From contig LLKB01000005.1 in assembly GCA_001414325.1 (NCBI GenBank), forward strand, positions 1,239,033 through 1,303,032: a stretch of DNA of 64,000 nucleotides, in the 5' to 3' direction. This DNA is from Butyribacter intestini. Lineage in GTDB: Bacteria > Bacillota > Clostridia > Lachnospirales > Lachnospiraceae. Numbering within the stretch: the first letter of the stretch is position 1; every line of letters starts with the position of its first letter. Made by a program: the position numbers and the translations under genes. The notes beneath the pieces were generated by a model. It was not told the origin of the DNA. It worked only from the letters and a program-made list of their open reading frames with translations, and did no database searches. Below, in pieces: positions 17,013-26,260 of this stretch.

Positions 17013-17070
17013 ATCAATTATATTTAACTCTATCAAGGAAGTAACAGAACAGGTTACGAATATCCGCTTG
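17013..17070 (-). repeat. 50-bp repeat family, copy 1
   Basis: On the minus strand, ACAAGCGGATATTCGTAACC is followed by CTGTTACTTCCTTGATAG and TTAAAT. The same order of words occurs on the plus strand at 38885-38933 and 52369-52417. It begins right after the M23 stop codon. Confidence 0.55.
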
Positions 17071-17085
17071 TCTTCTAAAAAATAT

Positions 17086-18012
17086 CTATTTCAAAAGCAG
17101 CAGAGGATCTACGCTCTTTCCGTTTTCTTTAACTTCAAAATAAAGATTTGTTCCTTCTTCTGTATAATATTTCGTAGGTTTTGCTATATGACCTACTATA
17201 TCACCTTTGGCAATCTTCTGACCGTTCTTTACATTTAAGTTTTTAAGCTGACCATATATAGCTTCATATCCGTTTCCTATATCAACGGTTACCGTTGTTC
17301 CTGTTTCGTCACTTGTCTTTATACTTTTTACAATACCTGCTGCCGCAGCTTTTACCTTTTCATCAGCTTTTGCCGCTATAACGACGGCAGGATTTACTTT
17401 GTACTGTGCAAGTGTCTTAAAATATACCGTATTGCTGTTGCTAAATTTAAGGATTATGTCCTTTTCGCCGCTTCCAACAGGCCATATCATTCCCTTTTCT
17501 GCATCAAATTTAAGAGAATTATCCTTTGACATTGTGCTTACCGTTTTATTCTTATCTGTGTTTCTATTCTTTTTTATGTTGCCATCATGCTGTTTTGTAT
17601 CTGTACTTTTCTTTTTATCATCCGTTTTAGCTGCTGTTTTTTTTACATAAACATCATTATTGTTTTTGTCCGATTTAATTTCTGCCTTTGCATCGTTTAA
17701 TTTTTCTCTTGCACTTTTAATATTTTTCTTTTTGATGTTTTTTACAGCACCCGAACCTGCCGCTACTGTTTTATTTTCAGTATTTTTGTCTGCTGCATTG
17801 TCTTTTTTATCTGACGATGTTTCCTTTTTATCATTTGTATCTGCTGATTTTGTACCTGTCGATGAGTCTGAAAAAAGTTTTGTCCCGTCACTCTGCGGTG
17901 CTTTATTCATCTTGTAATATACCCCGCCTATTCCAAGACCACATACAAGTGCAGCACATAATGACACGCAAAGCCCTTTTTTCTTAAAGTTGTTTTCTTT
18001 CTTATCATACAT
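17086..18012 (-). CDS. SpoIIQ-like membrane protein with degenerate M23 (LytM) domain
   Basis: A 308-residue protein. Residues 13-34 are a signal anchor (GLCVSLCAALVCGLGIGGVY). Residues 38-165 are a Lys/Asp/Thr-rich low-complexity linker. Residues 175-308 are a LytM/M23 fold: AAAAGIVKSIKTSDETGTTV, NGYEAIYGQLKNLNVKNGQK and TNLYFEVKENGKSVDP. The family's zinc ligands (H-x-x-x-D and H-x-H in HLHFEV) are missing; here HLH is NLY. So it is unlikely to cut peptidoglycan, and a scaffold role as in Bacillus SpoIIQ is more likely. The order (anchor, linker, LytM) fits SpoIIQ; sporulation involvement is inferred. Confidence 0.75.
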   Translation of the reverse strand: MYDKKENNFKKKGLCVSLCAALVCGLGIGGVYYKMNKAPQSDGTKLFSDSSTGTKSADTNDKKETSSDKKDNAADKNTENKTVAAGSGAVKNIKKKNIKSAREKLNDAKAEIKSDKNNNDVYVKKTAAKTDDKKKSTDTKQHDGNIKKNRNTDKNKTVSTMSKDNSLKFDAEKGMIWPVGSGEKDIILKFSNSNTVYFKTLAQYKVNPAVVIAAKADEKVKAAAAGIVKSIKTSDETGTTVTVDIGNGYEAIYGQLKNLNVKNGQKIAKGDIVGHIAKPTKYYTEEGTNLYFEVKENGKSVDPLLLLK

Positions 18013-18073
18013 ACGGCAATCCCTCCATTAGTTATTGTTCACACCTACGGTGCGACCGGCAACAATTACTTTT

Positions 18074-18110
18074 AAACAAAACAGACACCTCAATGCCATC
18101 AAGGTGTCTG
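18074..18110 (-). terminator. Terminator downstream of the ABC exporter operon
   Basis: On the minus strand CAGACACCT pairs with AGGTGTCTG (9 bp) across an 11-base loop, then TTTTGTTT. It sits between the ABC operon and the M23 gene. Confidence 0.8.
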
Positions 18111-18115
18111 ATAGT

Positions 18116-18149
18116 ATCTGTTAATATTCTTAACAGATTTCTTTTTTTT
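18116..18149 (+). terminator. Terminator-like hairpin on the plus strand without an obvious gene
   Basis: ATCTGTTAA-TATTC-TTAACAGAT is a perfect 9-bp stem followed by TTCTTTTTTTT. No plus-strand gene is visible upstream, so it may only be an AT-rich palindrome or may stop antisense transcription. Confidence 0.5.
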
Positions 18150-18199
18150 ATTCAAAATTATTGTTTAAAATATAATTGCCATATGACTGTATGATTACT

Positions 18200-18300
18200 T
18201 CTCTATTTCACAACATCCTCAAACTGTAAAAAATATCATGTTGCAGCCAAAATGCCATTGTATAACTTTCTCTACGCCACAACATCCTCAAACTGTGAAT
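18200..18300 (-). repeat. Duplicated 3' end of the ABC transporter gene
   Basis: The last codons of the ABC gene (ACAGTTTGAGGATGTTGTGG, encoding QFEDVV, 18274-18295) recur about 69 bases downstream (18205-18228) as ACAGTTTGAGGATGTTGTGA with a stop. The intervening sequence ends with a similar TAxAGAGAAxT. It looks like a small tandem duplication; the second copy is beyond the stop codon and is not translated. Confidence 0.65.
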
Positions 18301-20125
18301 TATAAAGATTTGCATAAAATCCGTTTGCCGCAAGAAGCTCATCGTGATTTCCCTGCTCTATTATATCTCCGTCTTTCATAACAAGTATAAGGTCGGCATC
18401 ACGAATTGTTGAAAGCCTGTGTGCAATGACAAAACTCGTGCGTCCTTTCATAAGATTATCCATAGCTTTCTGTATCTCTATCTCGGTTCTTGTATCAACC
18501 GAAGATGTTGCTTCATCAAGGATAAGTATCTTATTGTCCGCAAGAATTGCTCTCGCTATCGTAAGAAGCTGCTTCTGTCCCTGTGACACATTGCTTGCAT
18601 CTTCGTTAAGTTCCATCTGGTAACCGCCCGGAAGTGTCTGGATAAAGTGATGTGCTCTCGCCGCTTTTGCCGCTGCGATTACTTCCTCGTCTGTCGCATC
18701 AAGTCTTCCGTAACGGATATTTTCCATTATCGTCCCCTTAAAAAGCCATGTGTCCTGAAGTACCATTCCAAATGCGTCACGGAGTTCACGCCTGTTAAAG
18801 TCTTTTATATCTCTGCCGTCTAATTTTATCGCACCGCTGTTTACATCATAAAAACGCATAAGAAGTTTTACCATAGTTGTCTTTCCTGCACCGGTAGGGC
18901 CTACTATCGCTATCTTTTGTCCCGGTTTTACCTTTGCACTGAAATCGTTAATGATTATCTGCTCAGGATTGTAACCGAAATGAACATTTTCAAATGATAC
19001 CTCTCCTGTTACTTTTGAAATATCGGCAGGATTTTCTACTACCTGCTGTTCTTCCTCCTCGTCAAGAAATTCAAAAACTCTCTCCGATGCCGCAGACATT
19101 GACTGAACCATGTTTATTACCTGTGCTATCTGCTGTATCGGCTGTGTGAAGTTCTTTACATACTGGATAAATGCCTGTATATCACCTATCGTAATTACAT
19201 TTTTTATTGCGAGCATCCCACCTGCAAGTGCAACTGACGCATAGCCTAAGTTTCCGACAAACATCATTATAGGCTGCATCATTCCTGAAAGAAACTGCGA
19301 TTTCCATGCTGAGTCATATAAAATTTTGTTTGTTTTTTCAAATTCCTCTATAGTATCTTTTTCACGGTTAAATGCTTTTATTACAAGATGACCGCCGTAA
19401 ACTTCCTCGACCTGACCGTTTATGTGACCGAGATATTCCTGCTGTGCACGGAAAAATTTTTGTGATTTCTTTGTCACAAGACTTATAAGTGCAAGTGATA
19501 TAGGAAGTATGACAAGTGCGATAAGTGTCATAAGCGGCGAGATACTGAGCATCATTACAAGGACACCGATAAGTGTTGCAACGGATGTAATTATCGTTGT
19601 TATGCTCTGGTTAAGCCCCTGTCCGAGTGTATCTACATCATTTGTAATTCGTGATAACACCTCGCCGTAAGTGCGGCTCTCAAAATATTTCATCGGCATC
19701 CTGTTTATCTTTTCTGATATTTCCTGTCGAAGTTTATAACATACTTTCTGCGTGATGCCGGTCATTATCCAGCCTTGAATAAAGCTAAACAATGCACTGC
19801 AAAGATAAAGACCGAGCACAATAAGAAGTATGCGTCCTATCTTATCAAAATCAATGCTTCCTGTTCCGCTTATCTTTGCCATAAGACCCTCAGATAATGC
19901 CGTTGTCGCTTTACCTAATATCTTCGGTCCTGCTACGGTAAAGACGGTTGAGCACACCGCACAAAACATTACGACAAATATGCCTGCCTTATATTTTGCG
20001 ATATATTTTACAAGTGTTTTTAATGATTTTTTGAGATTCTTAGGCTTTTCGCCCGGCTGCATACCTCTGCCCATAGGCCCTCTCCTGCGTGGCTGTGGCT
20101 TTTTAAATTGTTCCTCATTACTCAT
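18272..20125 (-). CDS. Heterodimeric ABC multidrug exporter, second subunit
   Basis: A 617-residue half-transporter: six membrane helices (about 45-345), then an ATPase domain (about 375-610). Walker A is VGPTGAGKTTMV, signature VSQGQKQLL (Q for the usual first G), Walker B ILILDEATSSVD with the catalytic Glu, and switch IAHRLSTI. The N-terminus is basic and Pro/Gly-rich (PQPRRRGPMGRG). The start at 20125 overlaps the upstream ABC gene by 8 bases (ATGAGTAA) with RBS GAGGTG. It pairs with that subunit, which carries the degenerate ATP site, as in TM287/288, BmrCD and LmrCD. Confidence 0.92.
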   Translation of the reverse strand: MSNEEQFKKPQPRRRGPMGRGMQPGEKPKNLKKSLKTLVKYIAKYKAGIFVVMFCAVCSTVFTVAGPKILGKATTALSEGLMAKISGTGSIDFDKIGRILLIVLGLYLCSALFSFIQGWIMTGITQKVCYKLRQEISEKINRMPMKYFESRTYGEVLSRITNDVDTLGQGLNQSITTIITSVATLIGVLVMMLSISPLMTLIALVILPISLALISLVTKKSQKFFRAQQEYLGHINGQVEEVYGGHLVIKAFNREKDTIEEFEKTNKILYDSAWKSQFLSGMMQPIMMFVGNLGYASVALAGGMLAIKNVITIGDIQAFIQYVKNFTQPIQQIAQVINMVQSMSAASERVFEFLDEEEEQQVVENPADISKVTGEVSFENVHFGYNPEQIIINDFSAKVKPGQKIAIVGPTGAGKTTMVKLLMRFYDVNSGAIKLDGRDIKDFNRRELRDAFGMVLQDTWLFKGTIMENIRYGRLDATDEEVIAAAKAARAHHFIQTLPGGYQMELNEDASNVSQGQKQLLTIARAILADNKILILDEATSSVDTRTEIEIQKAMDNLMKGRTSFVIAHRLSTIRDADLILVMKDGDIIEQGNHDELLAANGFYANLYNSQFEDVVA

Positions 20126-22439
20126 TGTCTGACACCTCACTTTCATCCATGCCAAGTTCTTTAGCGGACAACTGGGATTTTGCAATCTCACGATACACAT
20201 CACAGTTTTTAAGAAGCTGTTCATGCGTTCCCTTTCCGACTACTTTTCCGTCATCGAGAACAAGTATCTGCTCTGCGTGTAATATTGTGCTTATTCTCTG
20301 TGCAACAATGATAACCGTGCTGTCCTTTACATTTTCAGATAACGCTTTTCTAAGTGCTGCATCCGTCTTTAAATCAAGTGCCGAAAAACTGTCATCAAAT
20401 ATAAATATCTTTGGATTTTTGGCTATCGCTCTCGCTATCGCAAGACGCTGTTTCTGACCTCCTGATACATTACTTCCACCCTGTGATATTGAGCTTTCGT
20501 ATTTATCATCTTTCGCCTCGATAAACTCTGTCGCCTGTGCTATCCTGGCGGCTTTCTTTATCTCCTCATCAGTTGCATCATCATTTCCAAAGCGGAGATT
20601 TGAAGCTATAGTTCCTGAGAAAAGAACTCCTTTCTGAGGTACAAATCCGATTTCTTCCCTGAGATCTGACATTGAAATATTTCTTATATCTTTTCCGTCA
20701 AGCAATATCTTTCCATCCGAAACATCGTATAATCTCGGAATAAGATTTACCAATGTTGATTTGCCGCATCCCGTACTGCCTATGATAGCAGTTGTCTCCC
20801 CCGGTCTTGCCACAAAATCAATATCGTGAAGTACATCTTCCTCTGCTCCCGGATATTTAAAGTTTACATGCTCAAATGATATTACACCGTCATGGCTTGT
20901 AAGTTTTTCCGGCTCGTCAGCATCTTTAATAGAAGATTCTGTGCGGACAACCTCGTCAATACGCTCTGCTGCGACAGCCGCACGAGGGAGCATTATCGAC
21001 ATCATCGTAAGCATAAGGAATGACATGACTATCATCATCGCATATGTTATAAATGCAGTCATAGCTCCAACCTGCATATTTCCACCGTCAATCTTTTTAG
21101 CACCAAACCACACAATGCCGACTGTAAGAATATTCATTATCATCATCATGCCCGGCATCATAAATGTCATAACCCTGTTTGTAAAAAGCATTGTCTTTGT
21201 GAGGTCTTTATTTGCCTCGTCAAATCTTTCTTCTTCTTTTTTCTCCCTGCCAAATGCACGGATAACTGAAAGTCCGGTAAGAATTTCTCTTGAAACAAGG
21301 TTGATATTATCGACCAGCTTCTGCATAAGTTTGAACTTAGGCATAGCGGCAGACATAAGTACCATGACATATCCGAGTATAACAGCTATCGCAAGCACGA
21401 TTATCCATCCCATGCCTGCTCCCGTCTGCACAACTTTTAACACACCGCCGATTCCAAGAATAGGTGCATATGCAACCATCCTTAAGAGCATTACCGATAC
21501 CATCTGTATCTGCTGGATGTCATTTGTACTTCTCGTGATAAGTGATGCAGTTGAGAACTTATCCATCTCAGCATTTGAAAATCCGACAACATTTTTAAAT
21601 ACTTTTTCCCTGAGTGTCATACCGATTCCTGCTCCGACTCTCGAAGCAAAGAAACCGACGAGCACTGTCACCACACCCATAAGAAGTGCCATTCCAAGCA
21701 TTTTTAGTCCCGCAAACAAAAGATATGATTTCTGGATATGGTCAACATCAATGCCTGCCGCCTTATCACAGGAAACCGCATAGGCAACACCCATTGATTT
21801 AACAAGAGAACTTCCCATTGCATCTATAGTATCACTCATCTTATCCCTCATAGACAAAATGCTCTTTTTATCCATCTTGCCACTCTGCATCATTCCGGCA
21901 AAAAACGGTCTTGCGTCAACACAGTCAACCTTAACTTTGTTTCCGTCATCATCCTCTTTTTCCTGTTTGAAACTCTTAAGTTTCACACCGAGTGACTCGC
22001 CAAGCTGCTCGACACTTACATTTTCAAGTTCAGACTCTTTCTTTCCCATCTGATTTGCAATCGTCTTTTTGAAGCTGCTTACCTCTAAAGTGCTCATCTG
22101 ATAATTCATGATAAGCGGCAAATTAAGTTTTTCATCCGCTTCATCAAGCTCCTTAGATGACTTATCCTTAAGTTTATAAAACTCTCCATCCGCTTTATAC
22201 AGACCTTTCCACAAATCAGCTTCATCATCCGTCATGATAAACTGTGCCGCTTTAAACTCACTCTTTGTAAGTTTCTCAGGCACAATATGTTCAACACCGC
22301 TGTTCTGAATACCCACATCGATAATATCCGATGTGTAAGACGGAAGCGACAGATCACACCACGCCTGCACAAACAGCAAAGCAATGATAATAATAACCGC
22401 TTTCCGGTAAGGAAGCATATTTTTAAAAATTTTACCCAT
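20118..22439 (-). CDS. Heterodimeric ABC multidrug exporter, first subunit with large extracellular insertion
   Basis: 773 residues. Helix 1 (about 13-30) is followed by a charged insertion of about 200 residues (31-235) before helix 2, so it is presumably outside the cell. Then come the remaining helices (240-480) and the ATPase domain (520-760): Walker A IGSTGCGKSTLV, signature NVSGGQKQRLA, Walker B IFIFDDSFSALD. The Walker B has Asp in place of the catalytic Glu, marking the non-hydrolysing site of a heterodimer. A short acidic tail follows. RBS AGAAAGGAT before ATG 22439. It sits 250 bases downstream of a marR gene that probably controls both ABC genes. Confidence 0.92.
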   Translation of the reverse strand: MGKIFKNMLPYRKAVIIIIALLFVQAWCDLSLPSYTSDIIDVGIQNSGVEHIVPEKLTKSEFKAAQFIMTDDEADLWKGLYKADGEFYKLKDKSSKELDEADEKLNLPLIMNYQMSTLEVSSFKKTIANQMGKKESELENVSVEQLGESLGVKLKSFKQEKEDDDGNKVKVDCVDARPFFAGMMQSGKMDKKSILSMRDKMSDTIDAMGSSLVKSMGVAYAVSCDKAAGIDVDHIQKSYLLFAGLKMLGMALLMGVVTVLVGFFASRVGAGIGMTLREKVFKNVVGFSNAEMDKFSTASLITRSTNDIQQIQMVSVMLLRMVAYAPILGIGGVLKVVQTGAGMGWIIVLAIAVILGYVMVLMSAAMPKFKLMQKLVDNINLVSREILTGLSVIRAFGREKKEEERFDEANKDLTKTMLFTNRVMTFMMPGMMMIMNILTVGIVWFGAKKIDGGNMQVGAMTAFITYAMMIVMSFLMLTMMSIMLPRAAVAAERIDEVVRTESSIKDADEPEKLTSHDGVISFEHVNFKYPGAEEDVLHDIDFVARPGETTAIIGSTGCGKSTLVNLIPRLYDVSDGKILLDGKDIRNISMSDLREEIGFVPQKGVLFSGTIASNLRFGNDDATDEEIKKAARIAQATEFIEAKDDKYESSISQGGSNVSGGQKQRLAIARAIAKNPKIFIFDDSFSALDLKTDAALRKALSENVKDSTVIIVAQRISTILHAEQILVLDDGKVVGKGTHEQLLKNCDVYREIAKSQLSAKELGMDESEVSDNE

Positions 22440-22511
22440 TGTTCTATCCTTTCTTTACTTTCTATCTTCTAATTCTTATAGACATTTGTGAAACTGTCAT
22501 AATTTTAAATT

Positions 22512-22657
22512 GATTGTGGAGATATAACAAAGAATGTTAGCCGACATTTTTGTCACCGTCAGCACTTAGTCAGTGTCTTTTACTGACTTATGTACTGCTA
22601 CGAGTGACAACATAGCGCAAGCGTGCCGGCGGTATTCTTTGCTATATCCACACAATC
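22512..22657. repeat. 146-bp inverted-repeat element between marR and the ABC genes
   Basis: The ends are inverted copies of one another: GATTGTGGAGATATAACAAA at the left and, read inward from the right, GATTGTGTGGATATAGCAAA (24 bases, 3 mismatches including the following GAAT). Inside are TGTCAC/GTGACA and AGTCAGT/ACTGACT pairs, so the entire element can fold as a long hairpin. It encodes nothing. It may be a MITE or a leader structure in the marR-ABC transcript. Confidence 0.65.
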
Positions 22658-22688
22658 TTCACAGCCTACAATCAGTTTCGCATCATAT

Positions 22689-23138
22689 CTATTTCTTAAT
22701 CTTTCTAATTTCAATCTCCTTTTTCGCAATATCATATATGTTATTCAGATATGCTACGAGTTGTGAAAGTTCATCCTCATCAAGTTTTGATAAAACTGCT
22801 TCTCCGAAATTATGCATCGTTTCTTTTACTTCCTGCATAACTTCTATTCCCCTGTCAGTCATCTCAACATAAGTATTTCTCCTGTCATTTTTATTTATTG
22901 TCCTTTCGACATATCCTTTGTCCTCAAGACCTCTGATAGTTCTCGATATTGCAGATGGAAGTACATTTGTCTTTTTAGCAAGTTCAGAAATGGTTATCTT
23001 TCCATCTTCGCTCTTATTTACAATATTGTTCATCGCCCAAAAATCAGCACCGCTGACATTTGGCATCATCTCACCAATCCTCAGTTTATGAAACTGATGC
23101 ATAGCCTTAAAAAGTTCCTCAAATTTATCATTCATCAT
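22689..23138 (-). CDS. MarR family transcriptional regulator
   Basis: A 149-residue winged-helix protein. ITISELAKKTNVLPSAISRT, IRGLEDKGYVERTINKNDRR and NTYVEMTDRG give the recognition helix and wing with the D-R-R motif. ATG 23138 is preceded by TGAGGTGAG. It heads an operon with the two ABC exporter genes and probably represses them until a drug binds. Confidence 0.92.
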   Translation of the reverse strand: MMNDKFEELFKAMHQFHKLRIGEMMPNVSGADFWAMNNIVNKSEDGKITISELAKKTNVLPSAISRTIRGLEDKGYVERTINKNDRRNTYVEMTDRGIEVMQEVKETMHNFGEAVLSKLDEDELSQLVAYLNNIYDIAKKEIEIRKIKK

Positions 23139-23541
23139 CTCACCTCATCAAAAAAATAATAATGTTTACACCTGTAATGTAATCAGTTGGCAGCAAAAAA
23201 TATCATTTAAAAACTTATCATATTTAATATAATGTACTGCATAATATATAACCTTTTCAAAACTTAACATTGTTATATATTGCGTATGTGAAATAATAAC
23301 ACCGTTAATTGCAAATGTCAACCACCAAAAATGTCAACCACCAAATATCCATGCACCACAACAACACCGAACTCAGCACTTTTACTTTATCTGTTTTAAT
23401 GCTACAATTAACTTAATACTTTTAAACAACACCGGCATACTATATCACTGACTTACATTTAAATACACGACAATCTGTAATTTATATATTGAATATCAAT
23501 GACACAATAAACATATATTGAGGGGATGAAGGAGAATATAT
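23139..23541. promoter_or_regulatory. Divergent intergenic region with a 16-bp tandem repeat
   Basis: The 403 bases between the marR gene and the histidine kinase gene hold no coding frame. AAATGTCAACCACCAA occurs twice back to back (23313-23328 and 23329-23344), a perfect tandem that could be a regulator site for either gene. The rest is AT-rich. Promoters for both directions must lie here, but none stands out. Confidence 0.45.
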
Positions 23542-26175
23542 ATGAGCACATACATGGAAAATATTTATAATAACAACGAAAATAATAATTTTCAAAGTAC
23601 TTACGATTCGATAATCAATGAATTGATTAACTTAGAAAATCTTACACCAGACAAAAGCAGAGCAACATTCTTAGAGTCAATTTTCAAACAGCTTTGCACT
23701 GTTACAAACAGCAGTGCAGCTTTTATTTTTGAATTATTTAACAAAAATATATATGAACTTAAATTTAAGTATTTGAAAAACGGCTATCATTTATCTGATA
23801 CTCTGCCTGACATATTTTCGGCAGAAACAATCCCTGACTGGCACAGCCGTTTGTCCAAGCGTCAGATAATCATCGAAACAGATATTAAGGACAGTCCTAC
23901 TGCCATGACTGATGAGAATAATAAACTTCTTAATGCCGGTATAAATTCTGTTATTGCATTTCCTATATCATATGCCGGAAACCTTCTCGGATATATCAGA
24001 CTTGATGCACCTTCCTTTCCAATTTCGCCTTTCCACCTGATGCTTATGCGTACGATAGGTATGCATCTTGGCAGTATATGGCAAAACATAGATAAGGATT
24101 TTCTCCTTATGCAGCGTCAGGACATTATAAATGAAAATAAATCTGAGCTTGAAAAAGAAAAACAGTTTCTTGATGTTTTGTGCCGTGACTATACCTCCGT
24201 GTATTATGTCGATCTTGAAAAAAACACTCTGGAACTGCTCAAGCTTGACAGAATTGCAAATGCCGCTAATTTCATTCCGGTTGAAAATCCAAAACCGCTC
24301 GACTATACTGAGACAATTAAAATTTACGCTGAAAAATATATAGCATCTGAAAGTATTGATTTCTTTAAGAAAACAATGGATATACAAAATCTTAAAGATG
24401 AGCTAAAAAATAAAGAACGATTGGTATTCAGGTATCGAAGCGTACCAAATCTTTTAAGACAACAGTATTTTGAAACTGTCATTGTACGAATTTCACTAAC
24501 TGTTTCAGACTACAAACTCTTACTCGGTTTCAGACATATTGATGACATTGTGGCGATTGAGCAGAAAAAACAGTTTGAACTTGAACAGGCACTTGCAGAA
24601 GCCAATCTTAAAAATGAAGTTATATCTGCACTAAGCCAGATATATTATACAATTTTTCTTATAGACTTGGAAAAAGATACATTTAAAGAAATATCCGGAA
24701 AAAGCGGCTCCCATAGACTTGCAGGAAAAACAGGCTGTGCATCCTATGAAATGAACAAATTGTGCAATGAATTTATTGTTCCCGAATACAAAGACAGACT
24801 GCTGCAGTTCTTTGATATATCGACACTTGCAAAACGCCTTGAAAATGAGGAAACCATAGCAACAGAGTACCTGACTACTGACAATAACTGGCACACTGCA
24901 AGATTTATAGTAAGAAAACGAAACGAAGCAAATACCGTAACAGATGTTTTATATGTCACACAGATAATAAGTGCGAGCAAACGCCGTGAACAAAGCTGGA
25001 TTTCAATAGCTGAAGAAGCAAACAAAGCAAATGTTGCAAAAACAGAATTTATATCACAGATAGCACACGACATAAGAACACCGATGAATGCAATTATGGG
25101 ATTTACAGATATTGCCGCAACGCATTTAACCGAACCTGACAAAGTAAAATACAGTCTTGAAAAAATTAAACTTTCAGGCAACTTTTTATTAGAGCTTGTC
25201 AATGAAGTTCTCGATATTTCAAAAATAGAAAACGGACAGATGAAAATTACACCAAAGGAAATAAATATCTGTGAAATTTTTGATGAATTTCCTCCATCAT
25301 TGGAACAGATAAAACTTGGTAAAGACCTTGACATCAAATGTTTTAAACATGATATTTTATATAGTGAATTATTTGCCGACCCACTCCGTATCAAGCAGAT
25401 ATACACAAATATACTATCTAATGCCATAAAATACACTCCTGACGGAGGAAGTATTGTTTTTGAAATGTATCAACAAGAAATACCAGGCAGCAAAAACATA
25501 CGGCTTATCGCTAAAGTCAGTGACACCGGCATCGGTATGTCAAAAGAATATATTGAAAATATGTATTCAAAATTCACGCGTGAAACTGATTCAAGAATAA
25601 ATAAAGTTCCCGGATATGGGCTTGGTCTGTCGATTGTTAAATATCTTACTGATATAATGAACGGCAGCATAGATGTTCAGAGCGAACTCGGCAAAGGAAC
25701 TACTTTTACCGTAACATTGGAACTTCCATATCTTAAGGAGCGTTCAAAAAATGCCACTGAAACTTTGACAATAGAATATTATTCAAAAATCTGCTCCGGA
25801 ATGAATCTGCTTATAGCGGAAGACAATGAATTAAATTACGAAGTCATATCTGAACTTTTGAAAATGCATGGCATAACCTGTGAACACGCCTCCGACGGTT
25901 CTATATGTGTTGAAATGCTTAAAAATTCTAAAAAGCATACCTATGATGCGATACTTATGGATATGCAAATGCCCGTAATGAACGGACTTTACGCAACAAC
26001 CGCCATAAGAAACATGAATAGTTCCGAAGCTCATACTATTCCTATCATAGCAATGACTGCAAATGCCTTTAAAGAAGATATTGAAAAATGTCTTAATGCC
26101 GGCATGAACAAGTATTTATCAAAGCCTGTTGATATTTTCAAACTTTTAAAAGTACTGTCAGAATTTAGAAATTAG
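23542..26175 (+). CDS. Hybrid sensor histidine kinase/response regulator with GAF and PAS-like domains
   Basis: 877 residues, no membrane helix, so a cytoplasmic sensor. Order: GAF-like domain (about 20-185), coiled link, two divergent PAS-like domains (about 210-340 and 355-480), HisKA with FISQIAHDIRTPMNAIMGFT and phospho-acceptor H509, HATPase (NILSNAIKYTPDGG, VSDTGIGMS, GYGLGLSIVKYL; about 615-735), and a C-terminal receiver (about 750-875) with acidic pair AEDNE, D807 in ILMDMQMPVMNG, and lysine in YLSKP. RBS GAAGGAG. No output domain or adjacent response regulator is visible, so the signal must pass to a partner elsewhere. Confidence 0.93.
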   Translation: MSTYMENIYNNNENNNFQSTYDSIINELINLENLTPDKSRATFLESIFKQLCTVTNSSAAFIFELFNKNIYELKFKYLKNGYHLSDTLPDIFSAETIPDWHSRLSKRQIIIETDIKDSPTAMTDENNKLLNAGINSVIAFPISYAGNLLGYIRLDAPSFPISPFHLMLMRTIGMHLGSIWQNIDKDFLLMQRQDIINENKSELEKEKQFLDVLCRDYTSVYYVDLEKNTLELLKLDRIANAANFIPVENPKPLDYTETIKIYAEKYIASESIDFFKKTMDIQNLKDELKNKERLVFRYRSVPNLLRQQYFETVIVRISLTVSDYKLLLGFRHIDDIVAIEQKKQFELEQALAEANLKNEVISALSQIYYTIFLIDLEKDTFKEISGKSGSHRLAGKTGCASYEMNKLCNEFIVPEYKDRLLQFFDISTLAKRLENEETIATEYLTTDNNWHTARFIVRKRNEANTVTDVLYVTQIISASKRREQSWISIAEEANKANVAKTEFISQIAHDIRTPMNAIMGFTDIAATHLTEPDKVKYSLEKIKLSGNFLLELVNEVLDISKIENGQMKITPKEINICEIFDEFPPSLEQIKLGKDLDIKCFKHDILYSELFADPLRIKQIYTNILSNAIKYTPDGGSIVFEMYQQEIPGSKNIRLIAKVSDTGIGMSKEYIENMYSKFTRETDSRINKVPGYGLGLSIVKYLTDIMNGSIDVQSELGKGTTFTVTLELPYLKERSKNATETLTIEYYSKICSGMNLLIAEDNELNYEVISELLKMHGITCEHASDGSICVEMLKNSKKHTYDAILMDMQMPVMNGLYATTAIRNMNSSEAHTIPIIAMTANAFKEDIEKCLNAGMNKYLSKPVDIFKLLKVLSEFRN

Positions 26176-26182
26176 AAAAAAA

Positions 26183-26233
26183 GTCCCCACTCACCACTTC
26201 TATTGCATAGACCAATAAGTGGTGGGTGGGGAC
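26183..26233 (-). terminator. Strong bidirectional terminator between convergent genes
   Basis: GTCCCCACTCACCACTT pairs with AAGTGGTGGGTGGGGAC (one mismatch). TTTTTTT follows on the minus strand, and the plus side is AT-rich. It separates the histidine kinase gene from the convergent RDD gene and serves at least the latter. Confidence 0.9.
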
Positions 26234-26260
26234 CTATTAAAATAAAACTTTTACCTGATT

